A DNA stretch of 64,000 nucleotides. Origin: Pseudomonas farsensis (GTDB lineage: Bacteria > Pseudomonadota > Gammaproteobacteria > Pseudomonadales > Pseudomonadaceae). Of this stretch, positions 38,155 to 47,370 are shown piece after piece. The notes under the pieces are model-generated. The model was given only the letters and a program-made list of their open reading frames with translations, did not search any database and was not told the origin of the DNA. A program made the translations under genes and the position numbers. The stretch lies in contig NZ_JABWRF020000005.1 in the NCBI RefSeq assembly GCF_014268805.2, forward strand, positions 124,001 to 188,000. The letters are read 5' to 3'. Positions within the stretch are counted from its first letter, which is position 1, and every line of letters begins with the position of its first letter.

Positions 38155-38518
38155 CTGTGGTACTCCGCTTGGGCTTTTTTTAGGTGGAGCGTCGCGTGCG
38201 CCCGCCATGTACGGATCAACCATAGCCAAACCGAAACAAGCCGGACGGTAAAAACAGGCGTGGGCGTGCTGCTTTACCCATCGACAGGGCAGCTTAACGA
38301 CTGAACGGTCACCTCGGCTTGCAGCGCTGCGACATATTCGGTCAAGACGGGAACGGTCGCCCTTGCGCCCTTTGTATCCACTGCCGCCTTGTCGAATATT
38401 CCCACGCGCATTACAGAAACCACCGCTTGCTTGCCGCCACCCAACTTGACAGGCGCTGGCCGCCGCGCAGGCTGCGCGGTAGCATGCGCGCTCAATCCGC
38501 GAACACTGGTCAAACGCC
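38155..38518. other. gdhB to small-gene divergent spacer
   Basis: This 364-base gap holds no convincing gene. It must contain the gdhB promoter and that of the gene at 38519. One small perfect hairpin, CCGCGCA-GGC-TGCGCGG (38464-38480), lies about 40 bases before the 38519 start. TTGACA at 38446-38451 looks like a -35 box, but no -10 box sits at the right distance. Confidence 0.5.
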
Positions 38519-38872
38519 ATGCAACTGAAAACCGCCCTGCTCTTCGCCACCCCCTGCGACGACGAGGAAGACAACATGGCGACGCTGTGCTGCCACAGCG
38601 ACAAGGGGCAGATGTTCCTGCTGACCCGCTACCCGGACGAAGACACCGTTGACCTGACCCTGGACGACGAACCTTCGACCCTTGACGGCCTGAAGGTGAC
38701 CCTCAGCGCTGAACGTCTGGTGCTGGAAGTGGCCGCCGGCGACCGCGATGCACTCAAGGGCGATGAGCAGCTGGAAATCATCCTGACCTCGCCGGGCACC
38801 GACCTGGAAGAGGTTGCGCTGACCTTGCGCAATATCCTCGACGGCACCGGGACCTTCGTTTCACAGCTCTGA
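38519..38872 (+). CDS. conserved-looking hypothetical acidic protein
   Basis: This is a 117-residue soluble protein, strongly acidic (PCDDEEDN, YPDEDTVDLTLDDEPST), with alternating strand-like segments (FLLTRY, LKVTLSAERLVLEVAA, EQLEIILTS) and no membrane or signal segment. I do not recognise a named family. Coding character is good: G+C-rich third positions and a compact fold-like pattern. It stands between gdhB and the MoxR operon, with a 149-base gap to the latter, so it is probably its own transcript. Function unknown. Confidence 0.65.
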   Translation: MQLKTALLFATPCDDEEDNMATLCCHSDKGQMFLLTRYPDEDTVDLTLDDEPSTLDGLKVTLSAERLVLEVAAGDRDALKGDEQLEIILTSPGTDLEEVALTLRNILDGTGTFVSQL

Positions 38873-38916
38873 GGTGGCGGTCTGCAGGGCCTGGCGAACG
38901 GCCTTTAGCGTATTTC

Positions 38917-39021
38917 TAGCAACGGCCATTGGTCGGCGGCCCCCTGGATGGATTAAAGTACTAGCCCTCTGCCCGGCAGCCGCCTGCCGGCGCCCAGGCC
39001 TATCCCCAGGAACCCTCGACG

Positions 39022-39036
<15 letters not shown>
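38917..39036 (+). promoter_or_regulatory. moxR promoter-leader, copy 1 of a direct repeat
   Basis: Shared elements, in order: TAGCAA (38917), GTCGGCGG (about 38932), ATTAAAGTA (38952-38960), CTCTGCCC, CCAGGAACC-TCGAC, then ATGGAACACCGTGAGGC, the moxR start at 39022. The second copy is at 39997-40112. ATTAAAGTA with the upstream TTGGTC could be a promoter, and CCAGGAA contains the ribosome-binding site. Confidence 0.6.
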
Positions 39037-39967
<931 letters not shown>

Positions 39968-39981
<14 letters not shown>

Positions 39982-39997
39982 GGCCGGCCAGTTTTTT
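39968..39997 (+). terminator. rho-independent terminator overlapping the moxR stop
   Basis: TGGCC-GT-GGCC, loop TGA, GGCC-GGCCA, then G and six T. The stem is nine pairs with a two-base bulge, and the loop contains the moxR stop codon. The T-run touches the second leader repeat. It would reduce read-through from moxR into the DUF58 gene. Confidence 0.65.
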
Positions 39998-40112
39998 AGC
40001 AAACCCGTTAGTCGGCGGTGCCACTGATGCATTAAAGTATGGCGCTCTGCCCAGCCCAGCCTCTGGCGGCTGCGCCACCACCCAGGAACCGTCGACCATG
40101 CATCACCGTGAC
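39997..40112 (+). promoter_or_regulatory. promoter-leader of the DUF58 gene, copy 2 of the direct repeat
   Basis: TAGCAA (39997), TTAGTCGGCGG (about 40008), ATTAAAGTA (40031-40039), CTCTGCCC, CCAGGAACCGTCGAC and ATGCATCACCGTGACGC follow in the same order and at nearly the same spacing as in copy 1 before moxR. This suggests a tandem duplication of the moxR upstream region and first codons. Confidence 0.6.
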
Positions 40113-40160
40113 GCCCCTATCGCGCAGCATAGCCTGCGCGGCTTCGTGGCTGCCGCCTGA
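40098..40160 (+). CDS. 20-codon leader ORF (remnant of the moxR start)
   Basis: The frame reads MHHRDAPIAQHSLRGFVAAA and then TGA. The first codons parallel moxR (MEHREALTA), with the same CCAGGAACC ribosome-binding site and spacing. It stops five bases before the DUF58 ATG at 40166, which itself lacks a good ribosome-binding site, so ribosomes ending here could reinitiate on the DUF58 gene. It may only be a coupling device. Confidence 0.5.
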   Translation: MHHRDAPIAQHSLRGFVAAA

Positions 40161-40165
40161 CGCCC

Positions 40166-41110
40166 ATGCCCAGCGCACAACTGGCCGAACCCGGCATACG
40201 CATCAGCCTGGCCGAACTGATCGACATGCGTCACCGCGTGCGCGAAATCCAGCTTTTTTCCCGGCCTGGCCAGCGCAGCCCGTTGGTTGGCCTGCACCAC
40301 TCCAAACTGCGTGGGCGCGGCGTGGACTTCGACCAGGTGCGGGTGTACCAGGCGGGCGACGATGTGCGCAATATCGACTGGCGCGTCACTGCGCGCACCC
40401 AGGAGCCGCACACCAAGCTGTTCCACGAAGAGCGCGAACGGCCGATCTTCATCATGGTCGAGCAGAGCCAGCGGCTGTTCTTCGGCTCGGGGCTGATGTT
40501 CAAGTCGGTGCTGGCGGCCCAGGCGGCGGCGCTGTTCGGCTGGGCCGCGCTGGGCCATAACGACCGCATCGGCGGGCTGGTGTTCGGCGATAACGAAAAC
40601 CACGAAATCAAGCCACGGCGCAGCAAGCAAAGCCTGTTGCAATTGCTCAACCGGCTGGCACGGATCAACCAGTCGCTGCACACCGAAGCGCTGCCCCAGG
40701 CCGACAGCCTGGGCCTGGCCCTGCGCCGTGCCCGCGAGGTGCTGCGCCCCGGTAGCCTGGCGATTGTCATCTGCGACGAGCGCGCGCTCAGCGAAAGCGT
40801 CGAGCAGCACCTGGCCATGCTGTCGCGCCACTGCGACGTGCTGCTGCTACCGATCAGCGACCCTCTGGACCATGCCCTGCCCGCTGCCGGCTTGCTGCGC
40901 TTTGCCCAGCGCGGTGCACAGCTTGAACTCGACACCCTTGATGCCAACTTGCGCCAGGCCTACCGCCAACAAGCCGAGGCGCGTGTGGAGCGCTGGGAGC
41001 TGCTTGCGCAAAAACTGCGGGTGGTGTTGATGCCGCTGAGCACCCAGAGCGAGATGATCGAACAACTGCGCGAGTACCTCAACGCGCAACGTGCCGGGGG
41101 CCGCCAGTGA
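40166..41110 (+). CDS. DUF58 protein of the MoxR-Bat operon
   Basis: This 314-residue soluble protein has the DUF58 core: RHRVREIQLFSRPGQRSPL, GRGVDFDQVRVYQAGDDVRN and IDWRVTARTQEPHTKLFHEE (all about 15-90), then a VWA-like fold (IFIMVEQSQRLFFGSG, IGGLVFGDNE). In MoxR operons DUF58 is thought to be an adaptor between ATPase and membrane VWA proteins. No strong ribosome-binding site precedes the ATG; the 20-codon ORF just upstream probably supplies ribosomes. Its stop overlaps the next start. Confidence 0.88.
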   Translation: MPSAQLAEPGIRISLAELIDMRHRVREIQLFSRPGQRSPLVGLHHSKLRGRGVDFDQVRVYQAGDDVRNIDWRVTARTQEPHTKLFHEERERPIFIMVEQSQRLFFGSGLMFKSVLAAQAAALFGWAALGHNDRIGGLVFGDNENHEIKPRRSKQSLLQLLNRLARINQSLHTEALPQADSLGLALRRAREVLRPGSLAIVICDERALSESVEQHLAMLSRHCDVLLLPISDPLDHALPAAGLLRFAQRGAQLELDTLDANLRQAYRQQAEARVERWELLAQKLRVVLMPLSTQSEMIEQLREYLNAQRAGGRQ

Positions 41111-41601
41111 ACCCGCTGGACCAGTTGCAGCCGCTGATCGCCCCGCCGGCCATCGGCCTGTGGCCGCCTGCGCCGGGCTGGTGGCTGCTGCTGGCGCTGG
41201 TGCCGCTGCTGGGCTGGGGCGCGTGGCGCCTGCGCCGCTGGCGCCCCGGCAAACGCAAGGTGGTGCGCGCCGAGCTGCCGCTCGACCCGGTACGCCTGGA
41301 GGCGCTGGCCGAACTTGCACGCCTGCCGCGCCCCTATGACGGCGCCCCGGCCGGGGCCTGGCTGCAGCAGATCAACGCCCTGCTCAAGCGCCTGTGCCGC
41401 AGCCACTACCCCGGCGCCCACAGCCATACCCTCAACGGCCGCCAGTGGCTGGCATTTCTCGACAACCGCTGCCCCGCCGCTGGCCTGACGCGCTGGATGG
41501 TGCTGGTCGAAGGCGCCTACAAGCCTGAGTGCAAACTCGACGACAAAGCCATCGCCGGGCTTTTGCAGTCGGTCGAAACCTGGATTCGCAAGCATGTTTG
41601 A
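41107..41601 (+). CDS. DUF4381 membrane protein of the MoxR-Bat operon
   Basis: The 164-residue protein has a single helix (about 17-38, GWWLLLALVPLLGWGAW) followed by basic residues and a cytoplasmic domain with AWLQQINALLKRLCRSHYPG and GRQWLAFLDNRCPA, the DUF4381 pattern. The start is GTG 41107, overlapping the DUF58 stop (GTGA). Its end overlaps the VWA gene by eight bases. A scaffold role is inferred from context only. Confidence 0.88.
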   Translation: MNPLDQLQPLIAPPAIGLWPPAPGWWLLLALVPLLGWGAWRLRRWRPGKRKVVRAELPLDPVRLEALAELARLPRPYDGAPAGAWLQQINALLKRLCRSHYPGAHSHTLNGRQWLAFLDNRCPAAGLTRWMVLVEGAYKPECKLDDKAIAGLLQSVETWIRKHV

Positions 41602-42670
41602 ACTGGCCTGGCCGTGGGTCTTCGCGCTGTTGCCGCTGCCCTGGCTCGCGCGCCTGGTGCTGCCTGCCGCCGACAGCGGCGAGCCGGTGCTCAAGGTCGG
41701 CTTTCTCGATCAGCTAGAAGGCCTGGCAGGGCGCCGCGCGCGGCTGAACCTGCCGACCTGGCGGCAACAGGCCCCGTTTCTGCTCATCTGGCTGCTGTTG
41801 CTGTGCGCCGCCGCACGCCCGCAGTGGCTCGGCGCCCCCGTGCCGGTGTCGGCCAGCGGGCGCGATCTGCTGGTTGCGGTGGATGTGTCGGGCTCGATGG
41901 ACTTCCCCGACATGCAGTGGAAAAACGATGAAATCAGCCGCCTGGACCTGGTCAAGGCACTGATGGGCGATTTTCTGCAAGACCGCGAAGGCGACCGGGT
42001 CGGCTTGATCCTGTTCGGCAGCCAGGCCTACCTGCAGGCGCCGCTGACCTTCGACCGCCGTACCGTGCGCACCTTCCTGGATGAAGCTCAGATCGGCATC
42101 GCCGGCAAAAACACCGCAGTCGGCGATGCCATCGGCCTTGCCGTCAAGCGCCTGCGCCAACGCCCGGCGCAAAGCCGGGTGCTGATCCTGATCACCGATG
42201 GCGCCAACAATGGCGGGCAGATCCACCCCCTGACGGCCGCGCGCCTGGCGGCGCAGGAAGGCGTGCGGGTCTATACCATCGGCATCGGCGCTAACCCGCA
42301 GGCCAGTGGCACCCCGGGCCTGTTGGGGCTTAACCCGAGCCTGGACCTGGACGAAGCCTCACTCAAGGAAATTGCCGACATTACCCATGGCGCGTACTTC
42401 CGTGCCCACGACGGTGCCGAGCTTGACGCCATCGGCGATGCCCTCGACACGCTCGAGCCCGTCGCCCAACAACCCACCCAGGCCCGCGCTGCCGAAGAAC
42501 TCTACGCCTGGCCGCTGGCCCTGGCGCTGCTGCTCAGCGTACTGCTGGTGGTGGATGTGCAGTGGCCGGACAACCTGCTGCAACGCCTGTTGCGCAAACC
42601 GCGCTTTCTCCAGCAGCACCCAGAATGGCGCCAGCGCCTCAAACGCCTGCGCCTGAGGAGACGGCGATGA
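41594..42670 (+). CDS. VWA-domain membrane protein (BatA-like)
   Basis: The 358-residue product has N-terminal helices (about 3-22 and 55-75), a von Willebrand A domain (about 90-285) with an intact metal site, DVSGSM (MIDAS DxSxS) near residue 95, LITDGANNGG near 200, and a C-terminal helix (about 307-322). The aerotolerance (Bat) proteins of Bacteroides and other bacteria share this layout. The domain probably faces the periplasm. It overlaps both neighbours, so expression is tightly coupled. Confidence 0.9.
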   Translation: MFELAWPWVFALLPLPWLARLVLPAADSGEPVLKVGFLDQLEGLAGRRARLNLPTWRQQAPFLLIWLLLLCAAARPQWLGAPVPVSASGRDLLVAVDVSGSMDFPDMQWKNDEISRLDLVKALMGDFLQDREGDRVGLILFGSQAYLQAPLTFDRRTVRTFLDEAQIGIAGKNTAVGDAIGLAVKRLRQRPAQSRVLILITDGANNGGQIHPLTAARLAAQEGVRVYTIGIGANPQASGTPGLLGLNPSLDLDEASLKEIADITHGAYFRAHDGAELDAIGDALDTLEPVAQQPTQARAAEELYAWPLALALLLSVLLVVDVQWPDNLLQRLLRKPRFLQQHPEWRQRLKRLRLRRRR

Positions 42671-44391
42671 TCGACCTCTGGCCACAATGGCTGCGCCCGC
42701 TCTGGCTGCTCTGCGTGCCGCTGCTCGCCTGGCTGCTGTTCAAGCTGTGGCACCGGCGCAAGCGCGCCGGGCGCTGGCAGATGATCTTGCCGCCCCAGTT
42801 CCACGCCGCATTGTTGGGCGGTGGCAGCGGCAGCACCAGTAAACTGCCCTGGGTCGCTCTGGGCCTGGCCTGGCTGCTGGTGGTACTGGCGCTGCTCGGG
42901 CCAAGCTGGCAGCGCCTGGAAGAAACCCGCCAGCGCCCGGCTGACCCGCTGGTGATACTGCTTGAACTGACCCCGCAGATGCTTGCCGAGGACAGCGCGC
43001 CGAACCGCCTGGAACAAGCCCGGCGCAAGGTGCTCGACCTGCTCGAACACCGCAGCGACAGCCAGACTGCGCTCATTGTCTACGCAGGCTCCGCGCACAC
43101 CCTGGTGCCGCTGTCCGATGACCTGGGCACCACGCGCAACCTGCTCGAAGCCATCGACCCCTCGATCATGCCGCAACCTGGCCAGCGCGCGGACCTTGCC
43201 GTGCAGAAGGGCCTGGCGCTGCTGGCCCAGAGTGGCCTGGGCCAGGGCCGGCTGTTGCTGATCGGCTCGTCGTTGAGCGAACACGAACGCCAAGGCATCG
43301 TCAGGGCGCTGGGACGCCACGGGCCGAGCCTGCTGATGCTGGGCGTCGGCAGTGCCGAGGGCGCACCGGTGCGCCAAGCCTCTGGCGAATACCTCAAGGA
43401 TGATCAGGGCGGCATCCTTTTGCCGCGCCTGGACAGCGCCTCGCTCAAGGCCTTCATCAGCGGCACCGGCGGGCGCTACCGCCACGCCCGCATCGACGAC
43501 CTCGACCTGCGCGGCCTGGGGCTGTTCGACAACCCACGGTTGCTGCGCGAAGACGGCCAGACCGTGCAGTTGGACAGCTGGGCCGACCAAGGCTACTGGC
43601 TGTTGTTGCCCCTGCTGTTGCTGGCCGCGTGTGCCGGGCGGCGCGGCTGGCTGTTCTGCCTGCCGCTGTTGCTGGCCCTGCCGCAGCCCAGCCAGGCGTT
43701 CGAACTCAACGACCTGTGGTTGCGCCCCGACCAACAGGGCCAACGCCTGCTACAGCGTCAGCAACCGGCAGCCGCCGCGCGCCATTTCGAGGACCCGCAG
43801 TGGCGCGGCATGGCGCTGTACCAGGCCGGCGACTTCGAAGGGGCCGCAGCAGCCTTTGCGCAGAGCAACAGCGCCACCGCGCACTACAATCGAGGCAATG
43901 CCCTGGCCCGTGCTGGCGAGCTTGAGGCTGCGCTGGATGCCTACGAGCAGGCACTGGAGCGCAAGCCCGACTTCAAGCCCGCGCTGGACAACCAGGCACT
44001 GGTGCAGCAACTGTTGCAGCAGCGCCAGGGCAAGGCAGAAGAGCAACCCGCCAAGCAGGACGATGAAGCGACGCCCGGCAAGCAGACCGAAGGCAACAGC
44101 AGCTCTGCCAGCAGCCAGGCCGAAGGAACACCGGGCAATGACGAGCAGGCACAGGCCCAGGCGCAAGCCGCAGCCGACAGCAAAGGCAACACCCAGGCGC
44201 CAGCGGGTACACCCGCTGGCGACGACGACACTGTCACCCAGCCACCGCAGCGACCAGTCTCCACCAGCCTCGACGCTGAACAGCGCCAGGCGCTGGAGCA
44301 ATGGCTGCGGGAGATCCCGGACAACCCGGCAGAGCTGCTGCGGCGCAAATTCTGGTATGAACAGCAATTGCATCAGGAAACCTTACGATGA
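42667..44391 (+). CDS. VWA-TPR fusion membrane protein (BatB/BatC-like)
   Basis: This 574-residue protein joins what are often two genes. It has N-terminal helices (about 10-26 and 58-77), a VWA domain (about 90-290), helices (about 300-345), TPR units (about 380-445: AHYNRGNALARAGELEAALD, AYEQALERKPDFKPALDN) and a Gln-, Ala- and Ser-rich low-complexity tail. The MIDAS that should read DxSxS reads ELTPQM, so metal binding is doubtful. It starts at ATG 42667, overlapping the BatA-like stop (ATGA). Confidence 0.88.
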   Translation: MIDLWPQWLRPLWLLCVPLLAWLLFKLWHRRKRAGRWQMILPPQFHAALLGGGSGSTSKLPWVALGLAWLLVVLALLGPSWQRLEETRQRPADPLVILLELTPQMLAEDSAPNRLEQARRKVLDLLEHRSDSQTALIVYAGSAHTLVPLSDDLGTTRNLLEAIDPSIMPQPGQRADLAVQKGLALLAQSGLGQGRLLLIGSSLSEHERQGIVRALGRHGPSLLMLGVGSAEGAPVRQASGEYLKDDQGGILLPRLDSASLKAFISGTGGRYRHARIDDLDLRGLGLFDNPRLLREDGQTVQLDSWADQGYWLLLPLLLLAACAGRRGWLFCLPLLLALPQPSQAFELNDLWLRPDQQGQRLLQRQQPAAAARHFEDPQWRGMALYQAGDFEGAAAAFAQSNSATAHYNRGNALARAGELEAALDAYEQALERKPDFKPALDNQALVQQLLQQRQGKAEEQPAKQDDEATPGKQTEGNSSSASSQAEGTPGNDEQAQAQAQAAADSKGNTQAPAGTPAGDDDTVTQPPQRPVSTSLDAEQRQALEQWLREIPDNPAELLRRKFWYEQQLHQETLR

Positions 44392-46013
44392 CTCGCCTCG
44401 GCGTGTTTGTGCTCAGCCTGCTGTGGAGCCTTGCGGCCCTGGCCGAACCCACCCTGCAGGCCAGTGTCGACCGCACTCGGCTGGAGGCCGGCGAAAGCCT
44501 GGAACTGACCCTTGAAAGCCAGGATGTCACCCAGTTCGGCAAGCCCGACCTGCGCGCCCTGGAGGGCGATTTCGAAGTGCGAGGCACGCGCCAGCTCAAC
44601 AGCCTGCACAGCCTGGACGGCGAGACTCGCGCCAGCACCCGCTGGATCATCACCCTGCTGCCAAAACGCAGCGGCAGCCTGCGCATCCCCGAGCTGCAGC
44701 TGGGGCAGTCGCACAGCCAGGCTATTGAACTGCAGGTCCAGCAGGCTGACGCGCAGCGCCCAGACATAGCCTCGCAGGTGTTCATCGAGGCGACCCTCGA
44801 CAGCACTGAAGTGTATGTCCAGGCCCAGGCCGTACTGACCCTGCGCATCTACCATTCGGTGGCGCTGTACGACGACAGCAGCCTGAGCCCGCTGCAATTG
44901 GAAAACGCCAAGGTCGACCCGTTGGGCGAGTCGCGCACCTACGAAAAAGACATCAATGGCGTGCGCCACGGCGTCATCGAGACGCGCTATGCGATCTACC
45001 CGCAGCAAAGCGGGGCACTGGATATTCCGCCGCTGACCTTCACCGCCACTGCCGCCGACAACGGCGAGCAGCCGGCCGGCACCCCACGGGTCGGCCGCCA
45101 GGTCCAGGTCAGCTCGCAGGCACTGCATTTGAGCATCAAGCCGATCCCGGCCAGTTACCCCAAGGACCGGCCGTGGCTGCCGGCCCGTAGCTTGACGCTG
45201 GAAGAGCGCTGGAACCCGGACCCAACCACGCAGCCGACGCAGATCGGCGACTCGCTGACGCGCAACGTGACACTGCGCGCCGAAGGGCTTTCAAGCCCGC
45301 AACTGCCCCCGCTCCCTGCCACCGAAGCCATCGGCCTGCGCCGCTACCCCGACCAACCGCTGCTACGCAACGAGATCAGCGAGCGCGGCATGATTGCCAA
45401 CCGCGAGGAACGCGAAGCGCTGGTGCCCACCCACAGCGGCGAACTGGCGCTGCCGGCGCTGGAGGTCACCTGGTGGAATACCCTGCAGGATCATCTGGAG
45501 CAAACCAGCCTGCCGGCCCGTACCATCAGCGTGCAGGACAACCCGGCGCTGAGCGCCGAAACGCCGGTTGGCGACAACAACGCCCGCCCGTATGCGCTGT
45601 GGCCGTGGCAGCTGTCTACGCTAGTGTTCGCGCTGACCACACTGCTCGGTTTTACCCTGTGGTGGCGCGCCCGCTCGCGCCCTGCGGTGCTGCGTGCAGC
45701 GCAGGCGGGCCCGAGCCCGCGTACCCTGCTCGACGACCTCAAGCGCGCCTGCCAGGCCAATGACACCCAGGCCACTCGCCAGGCGCTCGACGCCTGGGCC
45801 AGGCAGCAGCCGGAGACACTGGCCGAAATGGCAGCGCGCTTCGTGCCGCTGTCGGATGCGCTGGATGGCTTGAATGGGGCGCTGTACAGCGAAAGTGGGC
45901 AGAACTGGCACGGGGATGAACTGTGGCGGGCAATTGGCACTATTCCACCTGCCGAACAGGTGCTGGCGCCGACAGGAGAAACCGGCAACCTGCCGCCGCT
46001 TTATCCGAAGTAG
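44388..46013 (+). CDS. BatD-family protein
   Basis: The 541-residue product has a signal peptide (MTRLGVFVLSLLWSLAALA), a large periplasmic region of beta-rich repeats (about 20-400, beginning with PTLQASVDRTRLEAGESLEL), a membrane helix (about 405-428) and a cytoplasmic tail (about 435-541). This is the BatD (oxygen tolerance) layout. It is the last gene of the MoxR operon and its start overlaps the previous stop. REP sequences follow. Confidence 0.9.
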   Translation: MTRLGVFVLSLLWSLAALAEPTLQASVDRTRLEAGESLELTLESQDVTQFGKPDLRALEGDFEVRGTRQLNSLHSLDGETRASTRWIITLLPKRSGSLRIPELQLGQSHSQAIELQVQQADAQRPDIASQVFIEATLDSTEVYVQAQAVLTLRIYHSVALYDDSSLSPLQLENAKVDPLGESRTYEKDINGVRHGVIETRYAIYPQQSGALDIPPLTFTATAADNGEQPAGTPRVGRQVQVSSQALHLSIKPIPASYPKDRPWLPARSLTLEERWNPDPTTQPTQIGDSLTRNVTLRAEGLSSPQLPPLPATEAIGLRRYPDQPLLRNEISERGMIANREEREALVPTHSGELALPALEVTWWNTLQDHLEQTSLPARTISVQDNPALSAETPVGDNNARPYALWPWQLSTLVFALTTLLGFTLWWRARSRPAVLRAAQAGPSPRTLLDDLKRACQANDTQATRQALDAWARQQPETLAEMAARFVPLSDALDGLNGALYSESGQNWHGDELWRAIGTIPPAEQVLAPTGETGNLPPLYPK

Positions 46014-46072
46014 CGCGGGCCGTGGGAGATCCCATGGTTTTGTGCAAGCCTGGACCCGCCAGACATATTGCC

Positions 46073-46171
46073 TTGTGGCGAGCGGGCTTGCCCCGCGTTG
46101 GGCTGCGCAGCAGCCCTTGGGTTTTCAGGGCTGCTGCGCAGCCCAACGCGGGGCAAGCCCGCTCGCCACAA
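46073..46171. repeat. REP pair, family C, perfect 44-bp inverted repeat
   Basis: Arms 46073-46116 and 46128-46171 are exact complements over 44 bases (outer end TTGTGGCGAGCGGGCTTGCC), with an 11-base loop TTGGGTTTTCA. It lies between batD and recR, which converge. Confidence 0.9.
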
Positions 46172-46230
46172 CTGTCTATCATTTCCCACAGGATTGGGTC
46201 CAACCAGCAATGTTGCGGCTGAGCACGATC

Positions 46231-46264
46231 TCTGTGGGAGCTGGCGACAGCCTGCGATGAGGCC
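46231..46264. repeat. single REP unit, family B
   Basis: TCTGTGGGAGCTGGCGACAG then CCTGCGATGAGGCC. Same family as the pair at 22837-22941. It ends 11 bases before the recR stop on the minus strand. Confidence 0.8.
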
Positions 46265-46275
46265 AGTACAGACTG

Positions 46276-46878
46276 CTACAGCGCAATAGGCCTGCGCCCG
46301 GCAAACGCATGGGCTAGGGTGCCGCCATCAACCAGCTCAAGCTCGCCACCCAGCGGCACGCCATGGGCAATACGGGTCGCCGCCAGGCCCTTCTCGGCCA
46401 GCAACTGCGCGATGTAATGCGCTGTCGCTTCACCTTCAACCGTAGGGTTGGTGGCCAGAATCACCTCGTTGAAGGTGCCCTGCTCTTCGATCCGCGCCAT
46501 CAGTTGCGGAATGCCGATGGCATCAGGCCCGAGCCCGTCGAGCGGCGACAGATGCCCCTTGAGCACGAAGTAACGGCCGCGGTAACCGGTCTGTTCGACC
46601 GCATACACATCCATTGGCCCTTCCACGACGCACAGCTGGGTATCGTCACGGCGCACATCGGCGCACTGCGGGCACAGCTCCTGCTCGGTCAGGGTGCGGC
46701 ACTGGCGGCAATGACCAACACCGTCCATGGCCTGGCTCAGGGCCTGGGCCAGGCGCGTGCCACCGCTGCGATCACGCTCGAGCAATTGCAGGGCCATGCG
46801 CTGGGCGGTTTTCTGGCCGACACCCGGCAGAATGCGCAAGGCGTCGATCAGTTGGCGGATCAGGGGGCTGAAGCTCAT
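46276..46878 (-). CDS. recR: recombination protein RecR
   Basis: The 200-residue protein has an N-terminal helix-hairpin-helix (LPGVGQKTAQRMALQLL), a C4 zinc finger (CRQC and CPQC near residues 57-72), a Toprim domain (LCVVEGPMDVYAVEQTGYRG and VILATNPTVEGEATAHYIA, starting near residue 82) and a C-terminal Walker B-like part. RecR works with RecF and RecO to load RecA at gaps. The dnaX-ybaB-recR order is a widely conserved operon. Confidence 0.97.
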   Translation of the reverse strand: MSFSPLIRQLIDALRILPGVGQKTAQRMALQLLERDRSGGTRLAQALSQAMDGVGHCRQCRTLTEQELCPQCADVRRDDTQLCVVEGPMDVYAVEQTGYRGRYFVLKGHLSPLDGLGPDAIGIPQLMARIEEQGTFNEVILATNPTVEGEATAHYIAQLLAEKGLAATRIAHGVPLGGELELVDGGTLAHAFAGRRPIAL

Positions 46879-46966
46879 GTAGGCAGGCCTGCAATCTTGA
46901 ATGACAGAATGAACAAGGGAGCAACGACCGTATGGCCGTTACTCCCCCTGTGCAGCACGGTTGCGG

Positions 46967-47302
46967 TCAGAACGGCATCTTGAAGCCCGGCGGCAGTTGC
47001 ATGCCGGCGGTCATGTTGCCCATCTTGTCCTGGCTGTTCTGCTCGATCTTGCGCACGGCATCGTTCAGCGCCGCTGCGATCAGGTCTTCGAGCACTTCCT
47101 TGTCGTCCTCTTCGGTCGACATCAGGCTCTGGTCGATGCTGACGCGCTTGACGTCGTGGCGACCGGTCATCACCACGCTGACCAAGCCACCGCCAGACTG
47201 GCCGGTGACTTCAGCGTTGGCCAGCTCTTCCTGCATCTTCTGCATCTTTTCCTGCATCTGCTGGGCCTGCTTCATCAGGCCGGCCATGCCACCTTTCATC
47301 AT
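46967..47302 (-). CDS. ybaB: YbaB/EbfC nucleoid-associated protein
   Basis: The 111-residue protein begins MMKGGMAGLMKQAQQMQEKM, with long helices rich in Met and Gln (about 1-30), followed by VTGQSGGGLVSVVMTGRHDV and a helical C-terminus ending in LPPGFKMPF, all typical of YbaB/EbfC. It binds DNA as a dimer. It lies between dnaX and recR, 68 bases after dnaX and 88 before recR. Confidence 0.95.
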   Translation of the reverse strand: MMKGGMAGLMKQAQQMQEKMQKMQEELANAEVTGQSGGGLVSVVMTGRHDVKRVSIDQSLMSTEEDDKEVLEDLIAAALNDAVRKIEQNSQDKMGNMTAGMQLPPGFKMPF

Positions 47303-47370
47303 GGGAAAGTACCTCGATATGGGTCATGTGATACGGCCGGCTCAACGCCCACCGCATGGTTATCCGTGGA

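Noticed and set aside
34366..38304. 1312-codon plus-strand open frame opposite gdhB
   Set aside because: Mirror image of the gdhB codon bias; low-complexity His-, Gln- and Val-rich translation without motifs.
38446..38486. TTGACA and TAGCAT as promoter of the 38519 gene
   Set aside because: The hexamers are 29 bases apart, too far for a sigma-70 promoter.
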